Shown here in pieces: positions 23,713 through 36,235 of a stretch of 64,000 nucleotides of DNA. How positions within the stretch are numbered: the first letter of the stretch is position 1; each line of letters begins with the position of its first letter. The notes below the pieces were generated by a model. The model did no database searches. It was not told the origin of the DNA and saw nothing but the letters and a program-made list of their open reading frames with translations. Origin of the DNA: Neckera pumila (taxonomy: Eukaryota; Streptophyta; Bryopsida; Hypnales; Neckeraceae); NCBI GenBank assembly GCA_963969595.1, contig OZ018412.1, positions 14,386,501 through 14,450,500 of the forward strand, given 5' to 3'. The position numbers and the translations under genes were made by a program.

Positions 23713-23974
23713 GAGCATCCCCACCCGTCTTGCATATTGGATGACTTGTTAAGAGAGGCTTGCAAAATTGCCCCACCCGTCTTGCATAATGGATGAACTT
23801 GTTAAGAGGCCAAGCCAAAAGCAAGGACATGATCCGTGAATGTGGACGTAGCTCATTGGATGACGATGGCCTCTTAAGAGGCCACAGGTGGGGCAACCCT
23901 TCTTCCCCGGCTTGCAAAATGGACTGCCAGGCTTGCAACCTGGCTTGCATTTTGCAAGCCGGGTGGTGATGCTC
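23713..23974. mobile_element. Tourist/Harbinger-like MITE
   Basis: A 262-base element starting GAGCATCCCCACCCG and ending CGGGTGGTGATGCTC, flanked on both sides by TAA (23710-23712 and 23975-23977). The GAGCATC terminus and a 3-bp TAA/TTA target duplication are the usual marks of PIF/Harbinger (Tourist) MITEs in plants. Internal cttgcaaaatgg/cttgcataatgg repeats add to the inverted structure. Confidence 0.85.
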
Positions 23975-24098
23975 TAAATAGTGTGGGTTCTGTCTCCAAA
24001 AGTCCAAGGTGTACTTTCAGACATTTTCTGTACTACTTTCAAGACGGCAAGACTCATGGCTGTTTCACTCATGGTTGTGTGCCTTTCCATCTGCCCCA

Positions 24099-24128
24099 TT
24101 CCTTCCTTCCTTCCTTCCTTCCTTCCAC
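24099..24128 (+). repeat. (CCTT)n microsatellite
   Basis: About seven tandem ccttn units in a row (ccttccttccttccttcctt...). A simple repeat with no evident function. Confidence 0.9.
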
Positions 24129-24344
24129 AAATTGTTGGCACAAATTGTCACCAATGTTTTGGAACTTTGTGTTCATTTGGAAACTGACAGAAGTACTGAA
24201 TTGCCAGAGTGGGTTGTTGACATTTGACGCACCATTCCATTCATCAGCCAGGACTTTTTTAAATATGTCACCATATGTCACAGACTGTCTCACTGATGAA
24301 TAATGTTGCAATGAATAAAGTTGCAATGTCCCATCAGGAAAGGA

Positions 24345-24556
24345 CCTCCATTGAAACAGTGTTGTTGCAATATTGTTATAGGGTTCACACTAGAGTATTG
24401 AAACTTTATTGTTACAATATTGTCGCAGTATGACAACAATATTAAAACTGCTTTCTTTTTGGAATTATATTGTTGCAGTATTGCGTCAGTATTGTAACAG
24501 TTAAAGTTTTAATACTCTACTGTGCACCTATTGAAGCAATATTGTTTCAATGGAGG
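24345..24556. mobile_element. Foldback MITE with long inverted arms
   Basis: The arms run almost to the centre: left cctccattgaaaca...gtattgaaactttattgtt, right gttaaagttttaatact...tgtttcaatggagg. Total about 212 bases. The inner part is rich in caatattg words. This is a non-autonomous element; no clear target duplication was seen. Confidence 0.75.
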
Positions 24557-24661
24557 ATACTTTTTTGATGCACCACTACCACCCCAAAGTTAATAGGTTT
24601 TAGTCCCATACCTACCAAAATCATACAATTCTTAAGTTAAATCAGAATGATGCTGAAACTT

Positions 24662-24894
24662 TTAACCCTGAAGCGCTTCGGCGTCCAGATTTTGGATGAT
24701 GAACAGAGGATTTCGAGGCATTGTCTTGTTCAACTAACTTCTCATTCATCCAATGTAATACTTGAATCTAGAAAAGACAACCTTCCTTAATGACCGAATT
24801 CATGAAATTATGGTATATCATGTTTCTGTTCAAAGATATAAGTAAAAGACAGTGTGCAAAAATTCAAAAAAGGATTGAGACCTTTAGGGGTTAA
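24662..24894. mobile_element. Short TTAA-flanked MITE, copy 1
   Basis: Flanked by TTAA at 24662-24665 and 24891-24894. The left end is CCCTGAAGCGC and the right end is CCTTTAGGGG. Length and left-end content (a ggatgatgaacagaggattt word) resemble the element at 42304-42533. The right end is close to that of the larger TTAA family (TTTAGGGG-TTAA). Confidence 0.6.
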
Positions 24895-25362
24895 TATCTT
24901 TAATTATGTATATAATAGAACCTCCCTAAGTCAATCTTCTGTAAGCAAATAAACCTCCCTAAAAGATCTTGTTAGATCAGTTCTAGACTTGTCCACATAA
25001 CAAAGGTTATGACTACAAAGAGTCCTCCATAAAAGATCTTGTCAAACTGATCCGGGACCTATTGATTTAGATAGGTTCTATTGTACCTAATAAGAATCTT
25101 ATAGAATATTTGGGAATTTGGAACTTACCGAATGGAGAATCTTCTAAAATTTAACAAATATGGAGTACTTAGTAAAAGAAAGTATCAACCTATTTAACTT
25201 TAGGGGGACGTTTGGGACCTTCATGGAAGCAAAATGAGACATGAAGTTCACTACAATATAGTTAATGTACCTCGAACCGTCAAAATAAGCAATTCAACAA
25301 AATTAGAAGCACCTTTTTCGAAGAACAATATTTTGTAGTATTAGCAATTGAAAATCATGAAT

Positions 25363-25383
25363 TTAAAAAAAAAAAAAAAAAAA
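25363..25383 (+). repeat. Poly(A) tract
   Basis: About 20 consecutive A bases in AT-rich spacer. It could be the tail of a retroposed element, but nothing recognisable precedes it. Confidence 0.8.
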
Positions 25384-25664
25384 TTGTAGATGTAGCATGT
25401 AATTTTTTATGAATTTTTGAAGTCGCAACTCCTTAGACCATTATAATTGTCCTATAGCTAAATCTAAAATTTTAGTCTCAAAAAATAAGTATTCAACAAA
25501 TCACAACTAAATAAGGACACAATTCAATGATGCTTTTGAAGGACACTTTAACCCCTAAAATTCCATGAATACGTATTCACCAAAACTGCTCCAAAACTGT
25601 CATTTCTAGTACAACTTCCAAATTTTTGGAAAAGAATAAATTTTAAAACATGTAACTATAGGAA

Positions 25665-26240
25665 CTTGTATTATGATGATTTGAAAACGTGTGGTAAAAA
25701 ATTTCAAAAAAATTCACCGTATTGGATCGTAAGATATGAGCATTCAAATTCACCAAAACCATTTTTCCAACCTTTCAAAAAACCGGGCAGCTACACTTCA
25801 CAAGCTCAGTTTTCAATGAAAAAATGTCAAAAATGGTGGTGCTTCTTTGAATTTAGTTTCCTAACCAAATTGGCTATATGCTTGAAAATTTCCACATCAT
25901 TTGGAATTGCCCAACATATAGTAAGTAGGAAAAAGTAGAGAATGATTCAAAATACTAAATTGTTAAGAATTCAATTATGGAATAAAAAAATGCCAATCCC
26001 AATGGTTGTAATGTTGTAATAAACAATCTACATCCTAGGATTTTGTTTTTTTCCCAAAATATTGAAAATGGAGTTAAATAAACAACTTCAAAGTTTATTT
26101 TAGAGTAGATAATCTATAATTGCCTGCAAACTAAAACTCCTCATAATTTTTGACTCATTGATTGAAATGGAATATGATTCAAAGCTTTCCACATATATAG
26201 AAAATCTAGAAAACAATGTCAAATTTTTATTTATGAAAAA
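25665..26240 (+). repeat. Dispersed repeat family R2, copy 1
   Basis: Matches the reverse complement of about 40725-41320 throughout, and in its right half the direct sequence at 57815-58065. Shared words include aataaacaatctacatccta, aacttcaaagtttattttag and tccacatcatttgg/ccaaatgatc. No coding capacity. The copy at 40.7-41.3 kb sits inside a larger inverted-repeat element. Confidence 0.75.
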
Positions 26241-26529
26241 AGTATTTTTTTAATCTACCTGACTGTCCAATTTTTAAAAAAAATAACATATTAGGCCATA
26301 ATTTTTACCCATATTTCCAAATGTCATGAAATTTAGTGCACATGAAATATATTCCTTGTCTCCAAGTTCTATTAAGATTTCAGTCCAAAATACACATATC
26401 CACATTCACACGTACTTGCCCAAAATTTCTATGCAACCAAAAACGCTGTCTGGTCCTTTTGGAAGTCTACGGATTCATTTTGTAGAAGCCTGGGGTTATG
26501 GGTGTTTTTACCTTATACAATAATAAATT

Positions 26530-29500
26530 TCAATACCATTTGTTTAAAATATAAGTAAAAATAAAAAATTCAAAATACCCATAATAATGATATTTAGCGT
26601 TTGCAACACCACTCACAAACTTTAACACTAAATGTCAACTATTGCAATTTGTAAGTATTGGCATAATGAAGAGCAATGAATTTCAAGAATACCACACTAA
26701 TGTTACTACCAATAAACGTTAGAATGAACACTGTTTGTCAACTACATGAGAATTAGAGTGAGTAAGGTATGAAGTAATAGGTAAGTAACACTAAATATGA
26801 TTATAAATGATGTAGCTCTTCCCACTTTTGTATAAAAGGCATCAACAATCATTTTCTTATCACAATTGTCAAAAGATCAAGCATCTAAAATATAGATATT
26901 TTACACTCAAAAGATAATAGTTCATAATATAGTTACTGATTTAAGATTCAAAAAATTAATTGTCATCCAAATGTCATTTACTTATGACAAATTTTGATTG
27001 AATATATGACCATGAAGGATTCATTCCTAGTTGCCTTGAACGAATTCATCTCCCAAACCTATTTTCAACCTACAACTAATTTGCCTTTGCCTCTATTCAA
27101 ATCATAATTAGAATTATTGTAAAAATATTGAGGATTTTTTCTCTTGCATTTTTAAAATATTTTTCCAGTATTCCATCAATTCATAACATACTAATTGGCA
27201 GTACTACTCAACCTTTGGCATTAGATTGTATTGAAGCAATATTGATATATTTTATTCCATATACAACACCATCCCTTTTTAGTCATGCTTTCCTTTGAAA
27301 ATTCTTGCAATCAATTTAAGTATTTTGAGGTTTTGGTCAACAATCATTGTAATTTGACTTTGGACTTGTTTGCACTCAAAAATTATACTTTTGGATATCC
27401 ATTTCCTATACAAATCCGTAAATATGATTTACATGCTTAAGTTAACTTATATATATTATCTACAAAATTTTCACCACAACCATTAGTGGAAGATGAGTGT
27501 TTAGAAGTTAAGACATTCAATCACATCATTTAAGCATAAGCACCTCATTGAGTCATTATTGATTTAAATTCAAGTTGGCAAGAGGGTCTCTTGATGAGTA
27601 GAAGAACCTCACTAACCTTATAAGGACGTCAAGGACTAAAAATATCCAACGAATGATTTTCAGATGAATTATAGAAACAAAAAATGCACTATCACTAGTT
27701 ACAATTATGTGTGATTGTTGTTATTAAACATAAACTAATTTTATTGAATTTTACTAGCAATTGAAAGAGGATTCAAATTATTGAACTTCAACATTCATTA
27801 TTTGAATAATGTATGAATTGAATAACTTACGAATTTACATAATACTATCTCTAAATGTACCAAAACAAAATTTTATTTTTGATAATTCTCATGATTTTGT
27901 TATGTACATCTTCTGTAATCAATATTTAGTTTTTTGTGACATTTTTGAGTCCACGTACATATTGTACCTTAGGATAGTGTTGAATATGGGTGTACATTAG
28001 CGTTTTTTCTAGGGATTTTGCTTTTTCTAAGTAGTGGTGATACTTTTGGATGAATTTTTGATGAAGTGGCTACTTTTGTCAATCTCTAGGAGAAAGTAAT
28101 TTCGCTAAGTTGATGAACATTATGGCTAATTTCTGGCTATACATAGATTTGATGAGGAAAGCAAAGAGGCAATATATCCATCTTTGTAGTAGATCTATAT
28201 TGGTGAGAATTGAAAATTTCCAAGTTAATCTTTGGCTTCTACATGTTTTGAATTATTGAAATGGTGACGGTTTAAAGGAAAGTAGTGACAACAGAGGTGA
28301 CAAGGAACACTAGAATATCAAAGTAGTGAATGAATGCAAATAAAAAATGTAGGTGTGACAAGAAAATGTAGCAACACTAACCATTTCTTGTCATTTTAGT
28401 AGTATGATAGCAAATCTAAGGACATCATTTACATATAAGATTTTAAGAATGTAAGTTGACTTAAGAGTTCAATTATCATTTAAAAGGAGAACTCTCTAAA
28501 TACCAAATGATTACACTATACTATTCAAAAAGACTGAGGTTGGATCCTATCTGTCCTAAATTGATTTATCTTTTGCATAAGGGCAAAGTCAACTTGGACT
28601 TCAAAGTTCAATATCCAAACTAAAAATCCTTCATTCAAGGTGGATCGTGTCGTTGGCTATAAAGTAATGATCCTTTCAAAATCATCGCAATGGGCACCCA
28701 ACCTTGATAAAGGTCTTGGTTCTTAATCTATTTGTATAAGAGACTAGTATGGTGACATGCAAGTGCATTGCGGAAAGTACCTTAGTGTATTGAATATTGA
28801 AGTACAAATTAGAGTAGGGCAACAAGATGGGATCTAATGGCCAAAATTTGGTGACCTTATTTGGAATGTATGGCCATGATAAGAGTAGTTAGGTGATTAC
28901 AAACTGGTACTTATTGAGTTTAGTGGTGATGTGAGCTTTTCAACATAAGACTAGATGGCTAAATACAATTTAGTGGATAGTGAAATTAGGCAAATAAATA
29001 CAATTTCTACTCCTTTAATCCCTATAGTAAAACCGAAGCACATGGACGGTAGGTGAATTTTAGCAATTTTTAGCCACAAAAAAAAACATTGGTGTACATA
29101 TATCTTATAATTAGATGTCTGCTAACTTTTCATGCATTGAAATGATTATTTAGTATGGTCTAAAGACTCTAAACTATTTAGTACAAGAACATACTATTCA
29201 ACACCAATTGTAGTTTTAGCATTGTAGCATCCATGGTGTGTAATGGTGGCATTGGTGGTATTTTTGGATTGGGTATCCTAAATCTTATGCAGGTTGATTA
29301 TCCATCCATACTCCCAATTTTAAATGTGGTCAAGAACTTTGTCCAAGTTGCAAATAAAACTTAGGTACGATTACTCCCAAAATATGGACTAATAAATTTA
29401 GATAATAAATAGATATTTATTGAAGAATGGTCAATTGTAGGACATTAGGGATTAGATTGAGAAAATTAGCCAATAATTTTTTTTTCTTTGAATATAATTT

Positions 29501-30695
29501 TTGTACACAATATTCAAAGGCAATTTAATTTTGGCCTTCGCCTAAGATTAGTTGAATTTTTTTTAAAAGTGAATAAATGGTTATAACTCACTTACTAACA
29601 ATTATAGTTTTCAAGAAAATATGTTTGGTAATAAGTGATACCACCTTATGCATGACCTAATGCAATAAAAAAGAAACTCATTTCTATATGGGCAAATCAA
29701 ATCATAAAACAACTACAAACTGTCAATTAAACATTTAGAAAAGGTTCCTATCATTAACATTCAAAACTGATGGTCTTATGATTGAATTTTGAATTTTAGG
29801 AGCAAGATTTGAAGACTCATATATTTCTTAATATGACTTTCCTTCTAATAGGAAGGTGATTAATTTTTATGAAGAATTTTATGGTGTTAAGATAGATGAG
29901 AAATCATAGGATGAGCGTTAGTTCTAACTATTTTGCACTTAGAGGACCAAATTTAAACAATACAACACCTCATGGTATAGAAAATCTACTTCAACCATCC
30001 CATTAATATTTATTGAAAAGCTTCAAAGACAATCCTATAATACATCATTGTAAAGGAGAAACAACACTCATGAACGAATGAAAGAAATATTCATTCATAG
30101 TATTTATTTGAATTTGAAATCATCATTTTTATTTTAGTTTAAATGTTTGGAGGTTAATAAAAATAATAATATTTTTTATATATTGTATATATTTAATATT
30201 TAATATTTTTATTTTCAATTGAAATGAAAAGTATATCAAAGAAATATACATGAAACATAAAATATACAAATTTATCCAACCTTGTCTAGGATGTTTCTAG
30301 AATTATTACCTGACAGCGCATTTGGTGCTCTAGAATTAGAATTATTTTTGATATAAACCTTTTAGTGTTAGTGAGGTTTGTCATCTTGCCTAGAATAACA
30401 CAATATATATTTATAAAGCTCACTGCTTCATGTTGCAATGGTAACTTTGACACATATCGAATTTTGTATATTAAATTTTTTGCAACTTGGTGCAAGTACC
30501 AAATTGTATGCTTGGGAGATGCAAACAAAACCAAAAAGAAACTTGCTTTAATTGTAGCTACTCCTCTTTTCGAACAATTGTGGGATCCATATTGAGCTCC
30601 TATGGATAGACATCTTCTCCTTTTGTACACCTTCTTTTTTCCTCTACTTTGTTCAAAATAATAAATTCACTTGTAATTTAAACAAAAAAATTTGT
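26530..30695. other. 4.2-kb AT-rich spacer, nothing recognised
   Basis: This long stretch has no open frame above about 65 codons, no plausible exon series and no clear inverted ends. It may be decayed transposon sequence. Confidence 0.5.
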
Positions 30696-31691
30696 TTAAC
30701 CTCTAAGGTCCCATTGTCCCTTTGGGGGACAAATTGGATTTCGGGCAAGGTCCTGTGACCTCGATTTTTTATGAAATTTTTGGAAACTTTCTTATAAGAT
30801 AAAAAAAATTGATTAGCTATGTGTAAATATTATTTTTATTTCAATTGGTGATCGGGAGCAAAAATTATACCACAAAAAGTCTAGAACTGAACCAAGAGTT
30901 GAACTTGGTGGGTAGCACAAAAAAAATTGCAAAAAGTCAAAATAAATTTTAAAAAAAAATTCCTAAAATATTATGTTTTTGTCTACGTGTGAAGCTGTGA
31001 TTCATTCTATTTGGACTAATAATGAGAAAGTTATGTACAATCTTGTTTTCAGGCAATTAGAGCATCTTCTTGAAAAAATAAATTGTAGGGTTCATTTTTG
31101 AATGCAATTCACAAATTTTTCACACAATTTTGAATGCAAATTCACACATTTTTGAATTTCAATTTTTCACAAATTTTCACAATTTTTTTTTTGATACGGT
31201 TGTGTTTGCTTGCTAAAACAATCTCACCATTAGGATTATTGTATTTCAATCCCATCTTAAAGCTATTAACAATTTAGTCTTTTCTCAATCTTGGACCTAC
31301 TTCTACTTAACAATTTTTTAAAGAATGTAAATCAAGTGTGTTTTATTTGAATTTTTTTTCTAGACTTTGAACTCAATTCTTCAACAAAAAAGATTTTAAA
31401 CTCAAAATCTATAGTGTAGAACATTTCCACAAATGGCGGTCAAAGTCATCTGAAATTGCAGACCGATGTTCAAAAAAACTTTCTTTTTCAACTTTGAATG
31501 CTAATATCTTCCAATCAATACGGTCATACTTCATGAAATTTGTACCACATGATCTTTGACAAATGAAGTACAAGATCGTATGGTTAGATTTTAAAAGAAT
31601 GTTCTATTTTGTGTTCTAAGGTGAACGCAACAAAAATGACAATTTTGAGTGGTTTTTGATAGAAAAATGGCCTTGGGACTTTAGGGGTTAA
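30696..31691. mobile_element. TTAA family MITE, copy 1
   Basis: TTAA lies at both edges (30696-30699 and 31688-31691). The left end is CCTCTAAGGTCCCATTGTCC and the right end is TGGGACTTTAGGGG, giving a terminal inverted repeat of about 14-17 bases. Inside, a gggggacaaa word, a gagaaagttatg word and an agttagagcatcttcttgaa-type word recur in the other copies. Body about 988 bases, no transposase. Confidence 0.8.
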
Positions 31692-32619
31692 TTTGATAAA
31701 TATACTCATTACAATACTTCATTGTAAATTATAGCAGAAATAGGCCCCTAAATCATATCCATCTTGCTAATGAATTGCAGGGTTTGAAAAAACTCGGCAA
31801 CTAGTTCAAAATTAGACACAGGAATTTGAAAAGAAATCCATATGCAATTTCAATAAGCATCGACAATAAACTGGTGAAAAAGTCTATAAATTCTTTATCT
31901 AAATTAAAAATAGATAAAATAACAGCACAGGGTACACTTGAAAAACCGGTTCAGTATGAAAGTAGCTCCTAAAATTCAGAAAATATCTCCCCAACACCAT
32001 GATGAGTTGATTTTTTGAGATTGTTGTCCGAGTTGACTTCAAATTAAAAAAAATCAGAGTAAACTAGGAATGATCCCCAAAGTCAAAATGCAGATTTTTT
32101 TTCCTCTTGTTTATTATTTTCAATATTCCCTTGGGAATATGCTATTGATACTGGAGTTCACAGCTGCCAAGTGTAAACTTCGAGGTACTCACTACTCAGT
32201 TCTGTCAGTGGCTCTCAGGGGTCTCGAGAAGCCGCATAGAAGCCTCCCTCGTAGGTCTCCTACGAGGGCCTCCTATTCCCTACAATGGCCTCCTATTCCC
32301 GTGGATTATTATGAAGGTAGGGCACCCAATACCACTGCCACTTGGGTTGGCCCAATTACCACATGTCGGTGTTTTCAAATCATAAAGGTATAGTAGATTT
32401 TTCTTTACATGTTGGGATGCGATGATAGCACCAGGGGTTTTTTCAGTCATGTTTTGCAATGGATTTTGTTTACTAACTTTGTTTACCAATACGTAAAAGT
32501 AAGGTCACTTTTGCATCTTTGAAAAGAGGACTTGTACAACTAAATAAAATAATACTCTGTAGAATATAGTGGTGCAAAATAAGTTTTACCAAAAAAAATT
32601 TGTCACATTTGAAGAAAAT
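31692..32619. other. AT-rich spacer
   Basis: The stretch holds no gene. It contains a short imperfect palindrome near 32255-32300 (cctccctcgtaggtctcctacgagggcc), which can fold into a stable hairpin. Confidence 0.45.
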
Positions 32620-33124
32620 CTAAGGTTGGAGTATCCAAAACCAATCTTGTACCCAATGGCGTCACTTTTTAGGGAAGCATTAGATGAGATTCAGGGGTCT
32701 TGGAGGGCCGTTTCAAGCCCATTCTCTGATCTGGCCAAATTCAGAGAATGCCGGTACGGGCGTGTCAGAATTTTTTTAAATATAAAAATTAAAAATTAAA
32801 ATGACCAAAATATCATTTTAAGCAAATTTTTTTTCCAGAAAATGACATGGCAATCGCTGTGCCACGTCAGCCAGCTGCTGCAGCTGCATTCCCGCAGTTT
32901 GGGAACGCAGCAGAACTCGGAGAACTCCAAGACCCCCAAATCTCATCTAATGGGTAATGATTCTAGAACCTAAATCTAGGTAGATTGTAGACAACTTATC
33001 ATTTTGGTCAATAAACAATAAGCTTTCTACGGTCTACTTAGATTCATATTATAAAATAACTACCATAATTAGAAAGTGACGCCATTGGGTACAAAGTTGG
33101 TTTTTGGATGCTTCCACCTTACAA
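32620..33124. mobile_element. Outer MITE of a nested pair
   Basis: The left arm 32620-32668 (a ggttggagtatccaaaa word, then cccaatggcgtcactttt) is the reverse complement of the right arm 33078-33124 (aaagtgacgccattgggtac, then tttttggatgcttccacctt). Total about 500 bases. A second inverted-repeat element (32678-32952) lies just inside the left arm, so this one appears to have been invaded later. Confidence 0.7.
32678..32952. mobile_element. Inner MITE of a nested pair
   Basis: The left end CATTAGATGAGATT followed by a ggggtcttggag word is matched by the right end ctccaagaccccc followed by AATCTCATCTAATG, an inverted repeat of about 28 bases. The interior is GC-richer than the host (cagccagctgctgcagctgc). 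Length about 275 bases. Confidence 0.8.
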
Positions 33125-33349
33125 CTACATCCTTCACTAGATATTCAAATAAGAATAATACCTTATTTTAAGGATCTAGAGAATGTGCACAATAATTAAT
33201 TATACAATGTTACAATGCCTCATATTTTAGTTTTAAAGGTTAACTAGAGGTAGGAGGTCTACGAAGTGCTCGGGTTCTAAAATGGTTCTTTAACCTAAAG
33301 ATACATTTTTGATTTCTCATGGTACCCACAATGTATAAATAGTATACAT

Positions 33350-33934
33350 TTAACCCCTGAAGTCCCATTGTCCCTACGGGGGACAAAATGGATTTTGGGC
33401 AGGTTCCTATGAGCTCAATTTTTAATGAATTTTTTTGAAACTTTCCCATAAGATAGAAAAACTTACTAGCTTTTTGGGAATGTAATTTTTATTTCAATCG
33501 GTGCATGATAGCAAAAGTTATGCCCAAATAAGCTCAAAACAGGGGAGAGGGGCAGCAAAAACATTTTGCAGAAAGTTTAATTTAATTTTTTTAATTTTTT
33601 TTCCTTATAGATTATATTTTTGCCTATTTGGGAAGCTTTGATTAATTTCATTTGGACTTTTTATGAGAAAGTTATGGACAATCTTGTTTTTTGGGCAATT
33701 AGAGCATCTTCTTGAAAAAAACTTTTTCTTTCACTTTGAATGCTGAAATCTTTCAATCCGTACGGTCAAACATCACAAAAATTTTACTACATGATCTATA
33801 AAAAGTGTAGTATAAGATCCTATGGTTAATTTCTAAAAAAAAATATTTTTTCTGATCTTTTAGATGAATGCAACAAAAGTAGCAGTTTTGAGTGATTTTT
33901 GACAGAAACACGGCCTTGGGACTTTAGGGATTAA
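33350..33934. mobile_element. TTAA family MITE, copy 2 (internally deleted)
   Basis: TTAA lies at 33350-33353 and 33931-33934; ends CCCCTGAAGTCCCATTGTCC and GGGACTTTAGGGA. The body is about 577 bases, against about 850-990 in the other copies, so a central part is missing. The internal words are the same as in copy 1. Confidence 0.8.
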
Positions 33935-34094
33935 GAAGGTGGATGCTTTTAGCAATTGGTATGTTTCAACTTTAACAAGTTTTAAGATTTATACATTTTT
34001 GAGTAAAAAGTTTGAAAGATTAAATCTAAGTTGAAAATTGCCAATGTATAGTATATAGCAAAGGGAATTTATTCATTGTATGCATGCAGGGGCA

Positions 34095-35023
34095 TTACCC
34101 CCTAAAGGACCATTGTCCCTTCGGGGGACAAATGCGTTTTTGGGCAGATACCTACAGGCTGTAAATTTTCTTTTGATTTTTTGAAACTTTTTTTGAAGGT
34201 AGAAAAGCTGATTAGCTTCATGGGAATATAATTTTTTTCACAATCGGTGCTTGGGAACAAAAGTTATGACCATATAAGCTCAAAACAGGGTACAGCGGGC
34301 AGTAAAAAAAATTTGCAATTTTTTTTTTTTTTTTTTAAATATTTTTTTTCTCGTAGATTATATTTTTGTCTATCTATAAAGCTTTGATTCATTTCATTCG
34401 GATTTTGTGTGAGAAAGTTATGGACATTCTTGTTTTTCGGGCAGTTAGAGCATCTTTTTGAAAAAAATAACTTGTAGGATTCATTTTTGAATGAAATTTT
34501 TCAAATTTTTCAAATTTTTTTTTTGCATGGTTTAGTTTACTTTCTAGAATAATCTCACCATTGGAATTAGTGCATTTTAATCTCACCTAAAATATATAAA
34601 TATTTTAGATTTTCCTTCTATCTCATACCTACTTCTACTTAACAATTTTTTTAATAATGAAAATTAAGTTTATTTGAACTTTTATTTTTTTAGCCAGATT
34701 CTCAACTCAATTTTCTAGTATAAACATTAAAAGCTCAAAAGTCTGTAGTGCAAAAAAATAAAGTTAAAAATGTTCAAAGTCAAAAAATCTAGTCCCACAA
34801 TGTGCTGAAAAACTTGTTTTTTTCACTTTAAATGCAGATATCTTGCAATCTGTGCAGTCAAAAATTCTGAAATTTTTTCCACACTCTCATACTAGTTAGG
34901 TGTTAGATCCTATAGTTAGATGCTGAAAAAAAACATCTTTCAAATTTTTTTACATTTTGCTACAGAAATGGCAGTTTTGAGTGTTTTTTGGCAGAAAAAG
35001 GGCCTCGGTCCTTTAGGGGTTAA
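34095..35023. mobile_element. TTAA family MITE, copy 3, absent from duplicate
   Basis: Ends CCCCTAAAGGACCATTGTCC and GGTCCTTTAGGGG. The right flank is TTAA (35020-35023) and the left flank TTAC (34095-34098), probably a mutated TTAA. In the other duplication unit the flanking sequence runs straight through (tgcaggcgctcaaaagggtt near 48322-48341), so this copy inserted after the duplication. No coding capacity. Confidence 0.85.
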
Positions 35024-35969
35024 AGGGTTAAAAATAAAATACAGACCCTACTATAGTGGACCTAGCTGCACTCTATGTTGTCATTTCAGACCTTGTGGTA
35101 GCTGATATAAACATCAATACCTTAAGATAGGTTGTTTGCTTGTTTGTTTGTTACAATGAGATCTCTCGGACAGTGCTTCCACTGACTAAGTGCTTTGTAT
35201 CGTCGGAAAACTCTCGGCAAGGAGGAGTGCACAGGCTTGGTTTTGTGGCGTTTGGACCCATTGTGTAAAAGTTATTGAATTTCAAAGTTTCTAATATGAA
35301 CAAAAAAAAATAAGAAAATTATTTTTCTTTTTGTTTTGGCTGTAGCAACGACAGAGTGCACACTAGTCATGTTCTAAATTCACTGACTAGTGCACCGGTT
35401 ATTGCCATTACTATGAGTTACAGTATTTCAGTATTCACATGGTAATGTGGTATTAGAACAAAATATTGTGAGGATTGCTGTAACAGATGAAATGGTGTGG
35501 AATATTCCACAAAAATTTTCCACGGAGAAGGCAAGCTTGCAGTTTGCTCTTGAATGTTATGAACATCTAATTTCCACTCACCAAATGAATGCTATTTATA
35601 GATGATAAAAGTACCTCGTATGGTGTGGAGTTTGATATTTGCTCACCAAACACTGTGAAAAATAGCAAGGGGTGATTCACACATCAAGCATTTGCTTTAT
35701 TCACTTTATGAAGCTTAGTTTAGTAAATTGATTCTCCACCATTATGATTGCCCCAAGTAGTGATAAAAGTTGTAATAGCTAATTTGTTGATACTCTCTAT
35801 TTTTATTTATTTATTTATTTTTGAACATATGGGAAAAATCCATTGTGTGTTAAAATAAAAAAACCCAACAAGATCGGCCAAGTCAAAAAAGCTCACTGGA
35901 CAACTGAAGAAGTAATGAACATGAACGAAAAAGAACAAGAACTAGTCCGCAATGACCTTAAACTACCCC

Positions 35970-36235
35970 GGGTGATGGTTAAGTGATAGGGACTTCCAAT
36001 GGAATCCATGAGGTTCCTAGTTCAAATCCCCATGTTGACATTGCTTGCATGCGGGCTCTTTGTGTTGGCATATGAGGAGTTGTTGTATGAGGAGTTGTTG
36101 TTTGTCCCTCCATTTGTTCTTGACAGGGATACCCAAGGTGTGTAATTCCCAGGCTTGCTTAAGTTGTGTCATGCCAATCCAGTTGCAGCCCTTGAAGGCC
36201 ATATGTTTTTAAAACAAAGATTAAAACAAAAAAGC
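35970..36235 (+). mobile_element. tRNA-derived SINE-like element, unit 1
   Basis: An A-box-like gatggttaagtgatagg near 35973-35989 and a B-box-like gttcaaatccc at 36020-36030 have spacing like that of a tRNA gene. A tRNA-unrelated body follows to about 36200, then an A-rich end (ttttaaaacaaagattaaaa). The tRNA part does not fold as a good modern tRNA, so I call it SINE-like. The orthologous copy is at 49108-49360. Confidence 0.55.

Noticed and set aside
25548..25565. Further TTAA-CCCCTAAA end (also near 60160 and, as a right end, near 58308)
   Set aside because: No matching opposite end was found within a plausible distance, so these were not called as elements.
35970..36045. Functional tRNA gene
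   Set aside because: A- and B-box-like motifs are present, but no convincing acceptor stem or anticodon arm could be drawn. A SINE-like origin is more likely.
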